DNA of 64,000 nucleotides from contig JADCJE010000045.1 in assembly GCA_020247305.1 (NCBI GenBank), forward strand, positions 1 through 64,000, given 5' to 3'. Positions within the stretch are counted from its first letter, which is position 1; every line of letters begins with the position of its first letter. The position numbers and the translations under genes were made by a program. Origin of the DNA: Phycisphaerales bacterium. GTDB taxonomy: Bacteria > Planctomycetota > UBA1135 > UBA2386. This document shows, piece by piece, positions 24,582-36,416 of this stretch. The notes below the pieces were generated by a model. That model had not been told where the DNA came from. It saw only the letters and a list, made by a program, of their open reading frames with translations, and did no database searches.

Positions 24582-24796
24582 CGCCAGCGCGCGCGTACCG
24601 GCATCGCGCGCCCGCAACTGTGTCGCTCGGCGCGTGTCGCGCAGCAGCGCGGCCAAGCGGCTGTGTGCACGTTCGCAGTACGCGGCTGGGGCGCATCCGC
24701 GCCTGCTCGCCGGGCCGAAGGGCGGTGGGTGAGCCGATGCCGCCCGGTCGCGGCGTCCACCAGTCGGCCACTTTTCTCCACCGTTCGCCGGCACGG

Positions 24797-24829
24797 TGTG
24801 GATAACTTGACGCCCTCGGGTGTGGAAAG
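24797..24829. promoter_or_regulatory. Pair of DnaA-box-like 9-mers: TGTGGATAA (24797) and TGTGGAAAG (24821)
   Basis: First is the exact reverse complement of TTATCCACA; second has one mismatch to the TTWTNCACA reverse complement; same orientation, 24-bp spacing, in a non-coding region. Confidence 0.4.
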
Positions 24830-24889
24830 GCAACGACTTGTCTGCAAGTGACTTGCGTCGATCCGGCGCGCTAGCTGGGGGCCGCCGAG

Positions 24890-25273
24890 CGCACCGCGAG
24901 TGCTAGGACTGGGGGCAACCTGTCGAAAAACTCGTGGAGCCAGTGTTGAAATCCGCTGCGCCGACGGCATGATCTGGTCCTGCGTCGCGCAACGACCTGC
25001 GGCTTGACCGGCCGCGGACCGAAACGAGACGACGGCGATGGACTAGACGTCGCTGGCTGCGAAACGCTCTATGATCGTTCGGTAGCAGACCGCCGACCTG
25101 ACTGACCATCGGGCCGGCCGGGACCGGATCGTCGGTTCCGCATCAGCAGACACCGTCGGGTCTTGGCTGTGTGGTGGAGACCAGTATCCCCCTCCCTAAC
25201 CGCCCTCTCCATTGCGTAGCCTGACCCGCTTTCACGGGCCTCAGTTCTGACCGGCTGAGGCCCGTATTTTTTT
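24890..25273 (+). ncRNA. Candidate unidentified structured RNA/leader (5' end unknown)
   Basis: No plausible CDS; lower GC than flanks by eye; ends in a perfect intrinsic terminator; possible TAGG/CCTA + GGGGG/CCCCC long-range pairing (24903-24914 with 25186-25199). Confidence 0.3.
25234..25273 (+). terminator. Rho-independent terminator
   Basis: ACGGGCCTCAG-ttctgaccgg-CTGAGGCCCGT perfect 11-bp stem followed by ATTTTTTT. Confidence 0.9.
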
Positions 25274-25356
25274 GTCCGCGACCTGCCTGCGCCCGGCGGC
25301 CGTCGCTGGCGCCCGCTGTGGCGGGCGCTAGGTTGGTGCGGCGCACACGCATCGCG

Positions 25357-25976
25357 ATGACCAGACCGGGTTTCCGTAAGACGCGAACGTCGTCCCAGCC
25401 GGCGGCGGGGGGCCGCGAAGCCGAATCGGGCTTCCTCAGCGGGTCCCTCTTCTCCCAGGCGCAGATCCTGCACTTGATGCGGAACGAGTTCGCCCGGGCG
25501 CGCCGCTACGGCCTGCCGCTTGCCTGCATCGTGCAGCAGGTCGACCGCCTGCCGCAGCTGGTCGATCTCTACGGCGCCGAACTGCGCCATTCCGTGCGCG
25601 CCGCGATGGCGGAGCTCGTGCGCGACAAGACCCGCGGTTCCGACTTGCTCGGCACGACCAACGACGACCGCTACCTGCTGGTGTTGCCGCACACCGACCT
25701 CGCCGGCGCCCGCCTCGTCGCCGGTCGTCTTCTGGAGGCCTTCCGCGGGCTCGAAGTCGTCGTCGACGGCAAGCCGCTGGCGCTCAGCGTCAGCATCGGC
25801 GTCAGCTCGATCGTCGACCACAAGGCGGTGTTCTTCGACACGCTGCTGAACCAGGCCGAGTCCGCGCTCGCCGACGCGGCTCGCGCTGGCGGCGACGCCG
25901 TGCGTTCGTTCGGCGAGAGCCAGCTGCGCCAGGACGGCGGCGACCCCGCGCCTCCGCCCGCAGGTGGAGAGCGGTC

Positions 25977-25980
<4 letters not shown>
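25357..25980 (+). CDS. Degenerate GGDEF-domain protein (NDDRY in place of GGDEF; RGSD I-site retained)
   Basis: RGSDLLGTTNDDRYLLVLPHTDLAGARLVAGRLLEAF...LALSVSIGVSSI follows the GGDEF-domain pattern. Confidence 0.75.
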
Positions 25981-27337
<1,357 letters not shown>

Positions 27338-27341
<4 letters not shown>

Positions 27342-29455
27342 GCGCCGCCGCCCCGCGTCGCCTCGCCGTTGCGCTCGGCGTGCTCGGCGCGCTCGCGCCG
27401 GCGTCAGCCCAGGACGCGCCGGCCGCCGCGCCGCCGGTGTGCTTCCAGTGGGTGCTGTGGTGCGGCGACGCCGCCGGGGGCGCAGCCGCCGCGGCGAAGT
27501 CCGGCTACACGGCGGTGCAACTCGGCCGCGGCGTCGATCCCGCGCCCGTGCTCGGCAAGGGCCTCGGCTTCTACCTCGACCAGCCGATCGGCAAGGGCCT
27601 GCTCGAACTGCGCGACGACGCCTTCGCGCCGGTTCGGGCCGCCTACGAGAAGACCCGCGATCCTGCCGTGCTGGTGCGCCCGGCGTGCTTCGCCGCGCCC
27701 GGCGCGATCGAGGCCGCAGTCGCCGGCGCGGTCGCCGAGGCCGAGCGCGTGCGCGGGCCGTCGCTGCGCTTCGTCGCGCTCGCCGACGAGGCCTCGGCGA
27801 CGCGGCACGACGCGCCGCTCGACACCTGCCGCTGCGCCAACTGTCTCGTCGCCTTCCGCGCCTTCGCGGCGCAGCGTCTTGGCGGGCTCGACGCGATCAA
27901 CGACGCGCTCGGCACGCACTTCGCGTCGCTCGACGTCGTCGTGCCGCCGACCGTCGACCAGATCCGTCGGCGCGAACTCGGCGACGTCGAACTGCCGCGC
28001 GACCTGCGTCCGTTCGGCCTCTGGCTCGACTTCGTCGACGCGCAGTACGCCGACGTCGTCCGCCGGCTCGCCAACGCGGTGCAGGTCGCCGTGCCCGGCG
28101 TGCCCGTCGGCCTCACCGGCCTGCAGGCGCCGGCCGCTTTCGGCGGCAACGACTACGCGCGCTACGTGCCGGCGCTCACGCTGGTCGAGCCCTACGCGAT
28201 CGGCGGCGCCGTCGAACTCGCGCGCAGCTTCGCGCCAGCCTCGGCGCACCGCTACGCGACGATCATGGCGCCCGACGCCGCCGCCCTCGGCCCGGCGAAG
28301 CTCGCCGACGCCGTCCGCGCGCAGTTCGCCGCGCTCGCCTGCCAGGGCGCGCACGGCGCGGTGGTGTGGAACGATGCGGCGATCGCAGGGCCTGACGGCG
28401 CGCCGACGCCGTTCGGTGCGGCGGTGGCGGCGGCGCGCGCCGAACTCGCTCCGGCGCTCGACGCCTGTGCGGGCGCGCGCGTGCAGACGTCGTCGGTGTG
28501 GCTCGTCGAGTCGCAGGCGTCGGTGCGCGCGTGGTGGATGCTCGATTCGGCGGCCGACGGCCTGACCTGGGTGCGGCGGCTCGCGTCGCACGAACGCACG
28601 CACAGCACGAGCCAGGCGAGCCGCGTCGGCTGGCTGCGCTTGCTGCAGGACCTCGGCTGCGAACCGCGCTTCGTCGCCGAGCCAGCACTCGCCGAACGCC
28701 TGCTGCAGGAGCGGCCGCGGCTGCTCGTGCTGCCGGCGACGCTCGCGCTCGCCACCCGCACGGCGCAGGCGATCCGCGCCTACGTGCAGGCCGGCGGCAC
28801 GGTGCTCGCGGACTTCGGCGCCGGACTCTACGACGAACAACTGCGCCGCCGCGACGTCGCCGCGCTCGACGAGGTGTTCGGCATCAGCGCACGCCGCTGG
28901 CGCTGGGACGCGCTGCTGGTGCGCGAGGGCCGCGCGCTCGCCCGCGGCCGTGGCCTGCCGCTCGCCGAGCAGGGCCTCGCCGGCGCGCTCGGCGAGGCGC
29001 GCGATGGCGGCATGGCCTTCGTCGAGCGCCGCGCCGGCCGCGGCCGCGCCGTCTACCTCAACACGCCGGTGTGCGCGTACGGCAGTTGGCGGCTCGACGA
29101 AGCCGCCATCGAACCCGCGCTGGCGCTCCGCCGCCGGGTGCGCAGCGTGCTGCAGACCGCCGGCGTCGAGCCGCCGTGCGAAGTGGTCGGCGACGGCCTG
29201 CCGACGTGCGTGCAGCGCACGCGCCTGCTGTTGCGCGATGGCCGCGAGGCGCTCGCCATCCGGCTGCAGGCCGAGGGCGCGCCGGCGCAGGTGCAAAAGC
29301 TCGCCGCCGACGGGCCGCGGGCGGTGCGCTGCGTGCTGCCGACGCCGCGCCGGCTGTTCCGCCTCGACGGCACGCCGCTTGGCGACGGGCCGGCGACGTC
29401 GTTCGACCTGCGGCTCGATCCGTGGGGCGCGCTGGTGGTCGAGGTGCGCCAGTGA
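27338..29455 (+). CDS. Secreted GH42/beta-galactosidase-like protein (GTG start)
   Basis: Signal peptide LAVALGVLGALAPASAQ; DTCRCANCLVAFRAFAAQRLGGLDAINDALGTHFASLDVV...FGLWLDFVDAQYADVVRRLANAV...PVGLTGLQAP pattern. Confidence 0.6.
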
Positions 29456-30291
29456 CCGCGGCGACGGCGCCGACGACCTTGCTCGGCACGCCGTTGACGC
29501 AGTTGGCCACGCCGTGCGAGCGCGCGCTGCTGGTCTCCGACCTACACATCCCCGCCGCCGGCGGCGCGGTCCTGGTAGCGCTCGGCGATGCCGTTGCGGC
29601 GGCGCGCGCGGCGCGCACGCCGCTGTTCCTGCTCGGCGACGTGTTCGATTCGTACGTCGCGCGCGGCCAGGTCCGCGTCGGCGTCTGGCGCGACGTCGCC
29701 GCGCTGCTCGCGACGCTCGCCGCCGACGGCGTGCCGGCACACGTGCTGCACGGCAACCGCGACTTCCTGCTCGGCGCCGAGTTCGCCGCCGCGAGCCGCG
29801 CGGTGGTCGTCGCCGGCGGCCTGCGCGCGCGCCTGGGCGGCGTCGACACGCTGCTGCTGCACGGCGACGAGCTGTGCCAGAACGACCTGCCGTACCAGCG
29901 CGCCAAACGCTGGCTGCGCCACCCGCTGACGCGCGCGCTCGCGCGCAGCCTGCCGGTCGGCCTCGCGGTCCGCGCCGCCGCGCGCGCCCGCCGCCGCAGC
30001 GCCATGGTGATCGCGGCAGGGGACCAGGCGCGCTTCCTGCCGACGGCCGTCGCCGTCGACGCGGCGTTCGCAACCGGCGTCGCCCGGTTGGTGTTCGGCC
30101 ACATCCATCGCTTCAGCTGCGGCCGGCGCGGCGACGGCGCGTACCGGGTGCTGCCGGCGTTCGACGCCGATCCGGTCGGCATCGCGATCGACCCCGCCGG
30201 CTGGCGCGCCGTCCGGTTCCACCGGGGCGGCCGGCTGGAGCCGGTCGCCGACCCGGGCCCCTGCCCGCTCGCGGAGGGAGCGAGTGGCTGA
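29452..30291 (+). CDS. lpxH: UDP-2,3-diacylglucosamine hydrolase-like metallophosphoesterase
   Basis: LLVSDLHIP, LFLLGDVFDSY, VLHGNRDFLLG, LLLHGDELCQNDLPYQRAKRWLRHP, LVFGHIHR. Confidence 0.8.
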   Translation: MTAATAPTTLLGTPLTQLATPCERALLVSDLHIPAAGGAVLVALGDAVAAARAARTPLFLLGDVFDSYVARGQVRVGVWRDVAALLATLAADGVPAHVLHGNRDFLLGAEFAAASRAVVVAGGLRARLGGVDTLLLHGDELCQNDLPYQRAKRWLRHPLTRALARSLPVGLAVRAAARARRRSAMVIAAGDQARFLPTAVAVDAAFATGVARLVFGHIHRFSCGRRGDGAYRVLPAFDADPVGIAIDPAGWRAVRFHRGGRLEPVADPGPCPLAEGASG

Positions 30292-30578
30292 GGCCGGGGC
30301 CGGCGATGGCGCGGTGGCTCGGCGGCGCCGCCGGCTGGCCGCCATGGGTGCCGGCGCCCCGTCCGCGACCCCCCGTTTGGCGGCACTCCCATCGCTTCCG
30401 CCGTTGCCCTGCCCGCACCCGGCTCGGTAGACTGTTCGGCCCCCTTGGACGGCCCGGCTGTCCCCGGCACGTCGGCAAAGGTCGCGCGTCCGGCCCGATC
30501 TTTTCCAACCCGGATCGTTTTCCTTTTCCCTTTTCCCCTTTCTCCACACCCTGCGATTGCGTGGCTGCGAGCCCTTCG

Positions 30579-31289
30579 ATGCGTGAGGCAGATCCGGTGG
30601 CGCCGACGGACGTCGTCGCCATCGACGGTCCGTCGGGGGCGGGCAAGAGCACGGTCGCGCGCCTGCTGGCGCAGCGGCTGGGCTTCGCCTTCCTCGACAC
30701 CGGGGCGATGTACCGCGCGATCACGCTGCACTTCCTGCGGCATGGATGCGCGCCGGCGATGGTCGCCGGCGAGTCCGACCGCGGCGAAGCGCGCATGCGC
30801 GCGGCGCTGGCGACGGCGAGCCTCGAACTCGCGCCCGGCCGCATCGCTCTGGATGGCGTCGACGTGAGCGCGGACATCCGCACGCGCGACGTCGAGGCGC
30901 AGGTCTCGGCGGTCGCTGCGCTGCCGTTCGTGCGCGCAGCGATGGGCGACCTGCAGCGGCAGGTCGCGCGCAGCGGCCCGGTCGTCGCCGAAGGGCGCGA
31001 CATGGGCTCGGTCGTGTTTCCGTCGGCGCGCTGGAAGGTCTACCTCGACGCCGCGCCGGAGGAGCGCGCGCGCCGCCGCTGCCAGGACTTCGCCCGCCAG
31101 GGCCGTCAGGTCAGCGAGGCGGACGTGCTCGCCGAGATCCTGCAGCGCGACCGGCTCGACAGCACGCGCGCGGCCGCGCCGCTGGTGCGCAGCGCCGGCG
31201 CGCTCTATCTCGACTCGACGGGCTTGCCGACCGAGACCGTGCTCGGCCGCCTGTTGGCGTTCGTGCGCGGCGAGGCGGACGGCGCGTGA
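30579..31289 (+). CDS. cmk: Cytidylate kinase
   Basis: VVAIDGPSGAGKSTVARLLAQRLGFAFLDTGAMYRAIT...VVAEGRDMGSVVFPSARWKVYLDAAPEERARRR. Confidence 0.95.
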   Translation: MREADPVAPTDVVAIDGPSGAGKSTVARLLAQRLGFAFLDTGAMYRAITLHFLRHGCAPAMVAGESDRGEARMRAALATASLELAPGRIALDGVDVSADIRTRDVEAQVSAVAALPFVRAAMGDLQRQVARSGPVVAEGRDMGSVVFPSARWKVYLDAAPEERARRRCQDFARQGRQVSEADVLAEILQRDRLDSTRAAAPLVRSAGALYLDSTGLPTETVLGRLLAFVRGEADGA

Positions 31290-31984
31290 CGCAGGCGCGC
31301 ATCGTCAAACGCAGCCGCTTCTGGTGGCTGCTCAGCAAGCACGCGGCGCTGGCGTTCAGCCGCGTGTGGTTCCGGTTGCGGATCGAAGGCCGCGAGCAGG
31401 TGCCCGCCACCGGCCCGGTGTTGCTGGTCGCCAACCACGCGAGCTACCTCGACCCGCCGCTCGTCGGCATCAGCAGCGGCCGCGAAGTGAACTTCCTGGC
31501 GCAAGCTGGGCTCGCTGGCTTCCTGCCGCTGCGCTGGTGGATGCGGCAGGTCGGTGTGACGCTGATCGACCGCGACGCGCCGTCCAAGGAGGCGCTGCGG
31601 CGGATCGCCGACAGCCTGACCGCCGGCGAGGTGGTGGGGATCTTCCCCGAGGGCACGCGCAGCGCCGACGGCGCCGTCGGCCCGTTCAAGTCGGGCGTCG
31701 AGTTCCTCGTGCGGCGCACGGGCGCCGTGGTGGTGCCGATCGGTCTCGACGGCGCCCACCGCGCCTTCCCGCGCCGGGCCTGGCTGCCGCGGCCGCGCCG
31801 CATCACGGTGCGTTTTGGCGCGCCGTGGGGGCCGGAGAAGGTGCTTGCGCCCGGCGGCGTCGACGCGCTGCGCGCGCACGTCGCCGGACTCGCGCGCGCG
31901 CCGCTGCGCGACCATCGATCCGCGGCGACCACGGCTGCCGCCGCGGTCGCCGGCAATCCCTCATCTGCTGGCAGCGGGGCGTGA
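31286..31984 (+). CDS. plsC: 1-acyl-sn-glycerol-3-phosphate acyltransferase
   Basis: VLLVANHASYLDPPLVG and FPEGTRSADG motifs; GTG start overlapping the cmk stop. Confidence 0.85.
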   Translation: MTQARIVKRSRFWWLLSKHAALAFSRVWFRLRIEGREQVPATGPVLLVANHASYLDPPLVGISSGREVNFLAQAGLAGFLPLRWWMRQVGVTLIDRDAPSKEALRRIADSLTAGEVVGIFPEGTRSADGAVGPFKSGVEFLVRRTGAVVVPIGLDGAHRAFPRRAWLPRPRRITVRFGAPWGPEKVLAPGGVDALRAHVAGLARAPLRDHRSAATTAAAAVAGNPSSAGSGA

Positions 31985-32123
31985 GCCCCGTCGCCAGCGA
32001 CCGACGCCCGGATGGTCCGGACGGCGGGACTTTGACCGCCGGGTCGTTCGAGCCGAAAGGCGAGGACGGCGCGGCACGCATCGTCGTTGTGTTCCCTTTC
32101 TCCCTTCAACCCCCATTCGTTTG

Positions 32124-33917
32124 ATGCACGGCAAGAATCTGATCAAGAAGTTCTCCATGTCCGCCGACGAGCTGAACCGGCTCACGTCGGACGCGCTCGG
32201 CAGCACCACGCTCGCCGAGCTCGACACCGCGATCGGCAAGACCGTCGCCGAGCTGTCGCCCAACAAGATCGTCAAGGGCAAGGTCATCAAGGTGCAGGAA
32301 GACGGCACCGTGGTGGTCGACGTCTCGTACAAGGCCGAGGGCCATATCTCGCTGGAGGAGTTCCCGGATCCCCTCGCCGTGGTCCCGGGCCTCGAGATCG
32401 AGTGTCTCGTCGAGCAGATCAACGACGCGGAGGGCTACATCCTGCTGAGCAAGCGGAAGGCCGACCGCATCCGCGGGTGGGAGAACATCATCCAGACGCA
32501 CAAGGAAGGCGACGCCGTCAAGGGCCTCGTGCTGCGCAAGATCAAGGGCGGCCTGCTGGTCGACATCGGCGTGCCGGTGTTCCTGCCGGCGTCGCAGGTC
32601 AACATCCGCCGTGCAGGCGACATCGGCGACTGGATCGGCAAGGAGATCGAGGCGCGCATCATCAAGATCGACGAGGAGCGGATGAACATCGTCATCTCGC
32701 GCCGCAAGCTGATCGAGGAGGAGCGCGAGACGAAGAAGGCGCAGCTGCTCGCCGAGCTGGCCGAGGGCCAGGTCCGCAAGGGCATCGTCAAGAACATCGC
32801 CGACTTCGGCGTGTTCGTCGACCTCGGCGGCATCGACGGCCTGCTGCACATCACCGACATGTCGTGGGGCCGCGTCAACCACCCGTCGGAGATGATCAAG
32901 CTCGACGACGAGGTCGAGGTCAAGGTCCTCAAGATCGACCGCGAGCGCGAGCGCATCGCGCTGGGCATGAAGCAGAAGTCCGCTTCGCCGTGGGAGAACA
33001 TCACGGAGAAGTACCCCGTCGGCAAGCGCGTCAACGGCGAGGTCGTCAACCTGATGAGCTACGGCGCCTTCGTCAAGCTGGAGGACGGCGTCGAGGGCCT
33101 CGTGCACATCTCCGAGATGTCGTGGACCAAGCGCGTCAACCACCCGAACGAGGTCGTCAAGCAGGGCGACAAGGTCGAGGTCGTCGTGCTGGAGATCGAC
33201 ACCGAGAAGCAGACCATCAGCCTCGGCATGAAGCAGACCGAGGTGAACCCGTGGGACATGGTGGCGGAGAACTACCCGCCCGGCACGGTCATCCGCGGCA
33301 AGGTGCGCAACCTCACCAACTACGGCGCGTTCATCGAGCTGCAGGAGGGCATCGACGGCCTGCTGCACATCACGGACATGAGCTGGACGCGCAAGATCAC
33401 CAACCCGAGCGAGGTGGTGAAGAAGGGCGACGAGATCGAGTGCGTCGTGCTCTCGGTCGACCAGGAGAAGAAGCGCATCGCGCTCGGCCTCAAGCAGCTG
33501 CAGGCCGACCCGTGGACCGGGGACATCCCGGCCCGCTACCACATCGGCGACAGCGTCCCGGGCACGGTCACGAAGATCACCAACTTCGGCGTGTTCGTCG
33601 AACTGGAGCCGGGTCTCGAAGGCCTGCTGCACATCTCGGAGCTCGCCGACCACAAGGTCGACAACCCCGAGGACGTGGTCAAGGTCGGTCAGCGCGTCGA
33701 GGTGCGCATCATCAAGATCGACACCGAGGAGCGGAAGATCGGCCTCACGCTCATCCAGGCGCACTTCGAGGAAGGCGAAGAAGGCGAGGGCGGCGGCGCG
33801 AAGGAAGCCGAGCGCCCGCAGCCGACCGCCCCGACGCTCGGTTCGCTCGCGAACCAGCTCAAGGGCATCGGCCAGCGCGTCAGCGCCCGCGAGGCCGCGG
33901 AGAAGAAGGACCAGTGA
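32124..33917 (+). CDS. rpsA: 30S ribosomal protein S1
   Basis: Repeated S1 domains: ADFGVFVDLGGIDGLLHITDMSWGRVNHPSEM, SYGAFVKLEDGVEGLVHISEMSWTKR, NYGAFIELQEGIDGLLHITDMSW, NFGVFVELEPGLEGLLHISEL. Confidence 0.97.
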   Translation: MHGKNLIKKFSMSADELNRLTSDALGSTTLAELDTAIGKTVAELSPNKIVKGKVIKVQEDGTVVVDVSYKAEGHISLEEFPDPLAVVPGLEIECLVEQINDAEGYILLSKRKADRIRGWENIIQTHKEGDAVKGLVLRKIKGGLLVDIGVPVFLPASQVNIRRAGDIGDWIGKEIEARIIKIDEERMNIVISRRKLIEEERETKKAQLLAELAEGQVRKGIVKNIADFGVFVDLGGIDGLLHITDMSWGRVNHPSEMIKLDDEVEVKVLKIDRERERIALGMKQKSASPWENITEKYPVGKRVNGEVVNLMSYGAFVKLEDGVEGLVHISEMSWTKRVNHPNEVVKQGDKVEVVVLEIDTEKQTISLGMKQTEVNPWDMVAENYPPGTVIRGKVRNLTNYGAFIELQEGIDGLLHITDMSWTRKITNPSEVVKKGDEIECVVLSVDQEKKRIALGLKQLQADPWTGDIPARYHIGDSVPGTVTKITNFGVFVELEPGLEGLLHISELADHKVDNPEDVVKVGQRVEVRIIKIDTEERKIGLTLIQAHFEEGEEGEGGGAKEAERPQPTAPTLGSLANQLKGIGQRVSAREAAEKKDQ

Positions 33918-35041
33918 GGTCCGGCGCCGCCGGCGCGGCGCGGCGATGGGCCCGGGCGTGCGCCCGGTGCGCCGTCGCCGTCGCGCTGGCGGCGTGCGTC
34001 ACGACGGTGGAGGAGGCGCCTCTGCTCGAAGGGCCGGCGCCGCCGCCGACGATCCCACCGTCGCTGACCATCCCGTTCGGCGCCGCGCCGGGGCAGCCCG
34101 GCCAGCAGGCGCTGGACGACGTCTACCGCAACGTCCTGCGGCAGTTGCAGGAGGCTGCGACCGAGCGCGATCCGGCGACCGGCCGGCACGACGTCGAGCG
34201 ACTCGGCGCGCTGCTGGCGCAGTTCGACCGCGACGACATGCCGCCGGTCATGCGCGAGCGCCTCGCCGGCTACCGCGGCATCGCCCGCGGCCTGCGCTTC
34301 TGCGAGCAGCACGCCGCGCGCACCGCGCGCTTCGACGTGCTGCCGCCAGCGCCCCAACCCGACGGCGCGCCGACGCCGGTGGAGGCCGGCGCGCCTGCGC
34401 TCGGCGCGCCGCTGCGCCTGCAACTGCGCCTGCCGGCGCCCCCGGAGCCCACGCGCATGGGTGCAGCCGACGACGACCAGCCAGCTGCGTTCCTGGTGGA
34501 GTCGACCGTGCGCGACACGTACGCCGAGGGCAGCGAGCGCGGCGGCAGCATGATGGACGTGGTGCGGTTGCCAGACGCGTTCACGTGGGCCGGCGGCGCG
34601 GACCTGCTGCTGCCGGTCACCATCGACCTGCCGGTCGCCGACGCGGTGCAGCGCGAAGTGCAGGTGCGCGTCTCGCTGCTGCCGGGCTACGTGCAGATCG
34701 CCGGCGAACTGGCGCCGGTGCCGCAGACCCTGCTGGCTGCGACGACGGTCGCGCAGTGGCCGGTCGGATACGGCGTCCTCGCCAAGGCGCCGCTGGCGGA
34801 ACTGCAGGCGGCGCTGCGCGTGTTCGAGCCGCGCGTGTTCCCGCGCGTCTGGCTGGCGGCGGCGGCCGTGCCGCCCGGACCGGATCGCGAAACGGCGATC
34901 GCGCTGCTGCTCGACCAGGTGCGCTTCGGGCGCGCCGACCAGGCGCGCGTGGCGATGGCGGCGCTGCGGCGACTCTCCGGCGAGTCCTTGCTCGTCGGCG
35001 ACCGCGAGGCCTGGCTTGCCTGGTCGCAGAGCCGCCGCTAG
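33914..35041 (+). CDS. Hypothetical lipoprotein (GTG start overlapping the rpsA stop)
   Basis: ARCAVAVALAACVTTVEE lipobox; 375 aa. Confidence 0.55.
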   Translation: MRSGAAGAARRWARACARCAVAVALAACVTTVEEAPLLEGPAPPPTIPPSLTIPFGAAPGQPGQQALDDVYRNVLRQLQEAATERDPATGRHDVERLGALLAQFDRDDMPPVMRERLAGYRGIARGLRFCEQHAARTARFDVLPPAPQPDGAPTPVEAGAPALGAPLRLQLRLPAPPEPTRMGAADDDQPAAFLVESTVRDTYAEGSERGGSMMDVVRLPDAFTWAGGADLLLPVTIDLPVADAVQREVQVRVSLLPGYVQIAGELAPVPQTLLAATTVAQWPVGYGVLAKAPLAELQAALRVFEPRVFPRVWLAAAAVPPGPDRETAIALLLDQVRFGRADQARVAMAALRRLSGESLLVGDREAWLAWSQSRR

Positions 35042-35050
35042 ACAGCGGTC

Positions 35051-36262
35051 GTGAAGTTCCTCCCCGCCGACGAGCAACTGGCCATCCTGGAGCGCGGCGT
35101 CGTCGACCTCGTCGACCGCGACGACCTGCGCAAGCGGCTGGCCGCCAGCCGCGATACGGGCCGGCCGCTGCGGGTGAAGTTCGGCATCGACCCGAGTTCG
35201 CCGGACATCCACCTCGGCCACACCGTGCCGCTGCGCAAGCTGCGCGACTTCCAGCGCCTCGGCCACCGCGTCATCGTGCTTTGGGGGACCGCGACCGCGA
35301 TGGTCGGCGACCCGACCGGCCGCAACAAGACGCGCCCGGCGCTGACGCGCGAGCAGGTCGAGGCCAACAAGCAGACGTACCGTGCGCAGGTCGGCGCCGT
35401 GCTCGACATCGCCGACGTCGAGGAGCGCGAGAACGGCGAGTGGTTCCACCAGCAGTCGTTCATGGACTGCATCGCGCTGGCCAGCCGCTACACCGTCGCG
35501 CGCATGCTGGAGCGCGACGACTTCCAGAAGCGCCACCGCGAGCACCAGCCGATCGCGGTGCACGAGTTCCTGTATCCGCTGCTGCAGGGCCACGACTCGG
35601 TCGAGCTGCGCTGCGACGTCGAGATCGGCGGCACCGACCAGCTGTTCAACCTGATGGTCGGCCGCGACCTGCAGGCGCAGGCCGGCCAGACGCCGCAGGT
35701 GTGCCTGACGATGCCGCTGCTCGAAGGGCTCGACGGCAGCCAGAAGATGTCGAAGTCGCTGGGCAACTACGTCGGCGTCGCCGAGTCGGCGTCGGTGCAG
35801 TTCGGCAAGCTGATGAAGGTGCCGAACGAGCTGCTGGCGAAGTACTTCCTGTTGCTCACCGACGTGTCCGTCGAGCGCGCGGCCGAGCTGGTGCGGAACC
35901 CCCTGGAGGCCAAGTTCTCGCTCGCCGACGCCGTCGTCGCGGGATTCCACGGCGCGGCGGCCGCCGCGGCGGCGCGGGCCGAGTACGACCGCGTGCACCA
36001 GCAGGGCGGCCTGCCGGACGTCCTGCCCGAGTGGTCGCCGGCGGCCGACTTCCGGCGGACGCCCGAGGGCAAGGCGCCGCTGCCCGCGGCGATCGCCGCC
36101 GCCGGCCTCGCGGCGTCGTCGAGCGACGCGCGCCGCCTGATCGAAGGCGGCGGCGTGCGCGTCGATGGCGTCGTGGTGCGCGACGTCAGGACCGCGCTCG
36201 CCGCCGGCGCGTTCGTCGTGCAGGTCGGCAAGGGCAAGGCCGCGCGCTTCCTCATCGCGTGA
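35051..36262 (+). CDS. tyrS: Tyrosyl-tRNA synthetase
   Basis: VKFGIDPSSPDIHLGHTVPLRKLRDFQRLGH; GTDQLFNLMVGRDLQ; EGLDGSQKMSKSLGNYVGV; C-terminal S4-like domain. Confidence 0.96.
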   Translation: MKFLPADEQLAILERGVVDLVDRDDLRKRLAASRDTGRPLRVKFGIDPSSPDIHLGHTVPLRKLRDFQRLGHRVIVLWGTATAMVGDPTGRNKTRPALTREQVEANKQTYRAQVGAVLDIADVEERENGEWFHQQSFMDCIALASRYTVARMLERDDFQKRHREHQPIAVHEFLYPLLQGHDSVELRCDVEIGGTDQLFNLMVGRDLQAQAGQTPQVCLTMPLLEGLDGSQKMSKSLGNYVGVAESASVQFGKLMKVPNELLAKYFLLLTDVSVERAAELVRNPLEAKFSLADAVVAGFHGAAAAAAARAEYDRVHQQGGLPDVLPEWSPAADFRRTPEGKAPLPAAIAAAGLAASSSDARRLIEGGGVRVDGVVVRDVRTALAAGAFVVQVGKGKAARFLIA

Positions 36263-36416
36263 GCCGCGCGGCGGACCGCGCCGAGCGCGCGCCGGCGCTC
36301 GTGTCATCGGCGGTCGAAAGTCGATACGGCGGCGGCGCGCGCGGGTACCATCGCGCGCTGGACGCCGCCTCATGACGCGGCGCGACGGTCAGGCTCGACG
36401 GGCTCCACGACGGGTG

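Noticed and set aside
24861-25273. Intergenic region as tmRNA, RNase P RNA, SRP RNA or GEMM c-di-GMP riboswitch
   Set aside because: No tag reading frame or tRNA-like 3' end, no GAGGAAAGTCC P4 motif, no SRP tetraloop signature, and the GGGGGCAACC segment only loosely resembles GEMM; left as unidentified.
32087-35041. 984-aa plus-strand ORF covering rpsA and the next gene
   Set aside because: The first part is a shadow frame of rpsA; only 33914-35041 is a plausible lipoprotein gene.
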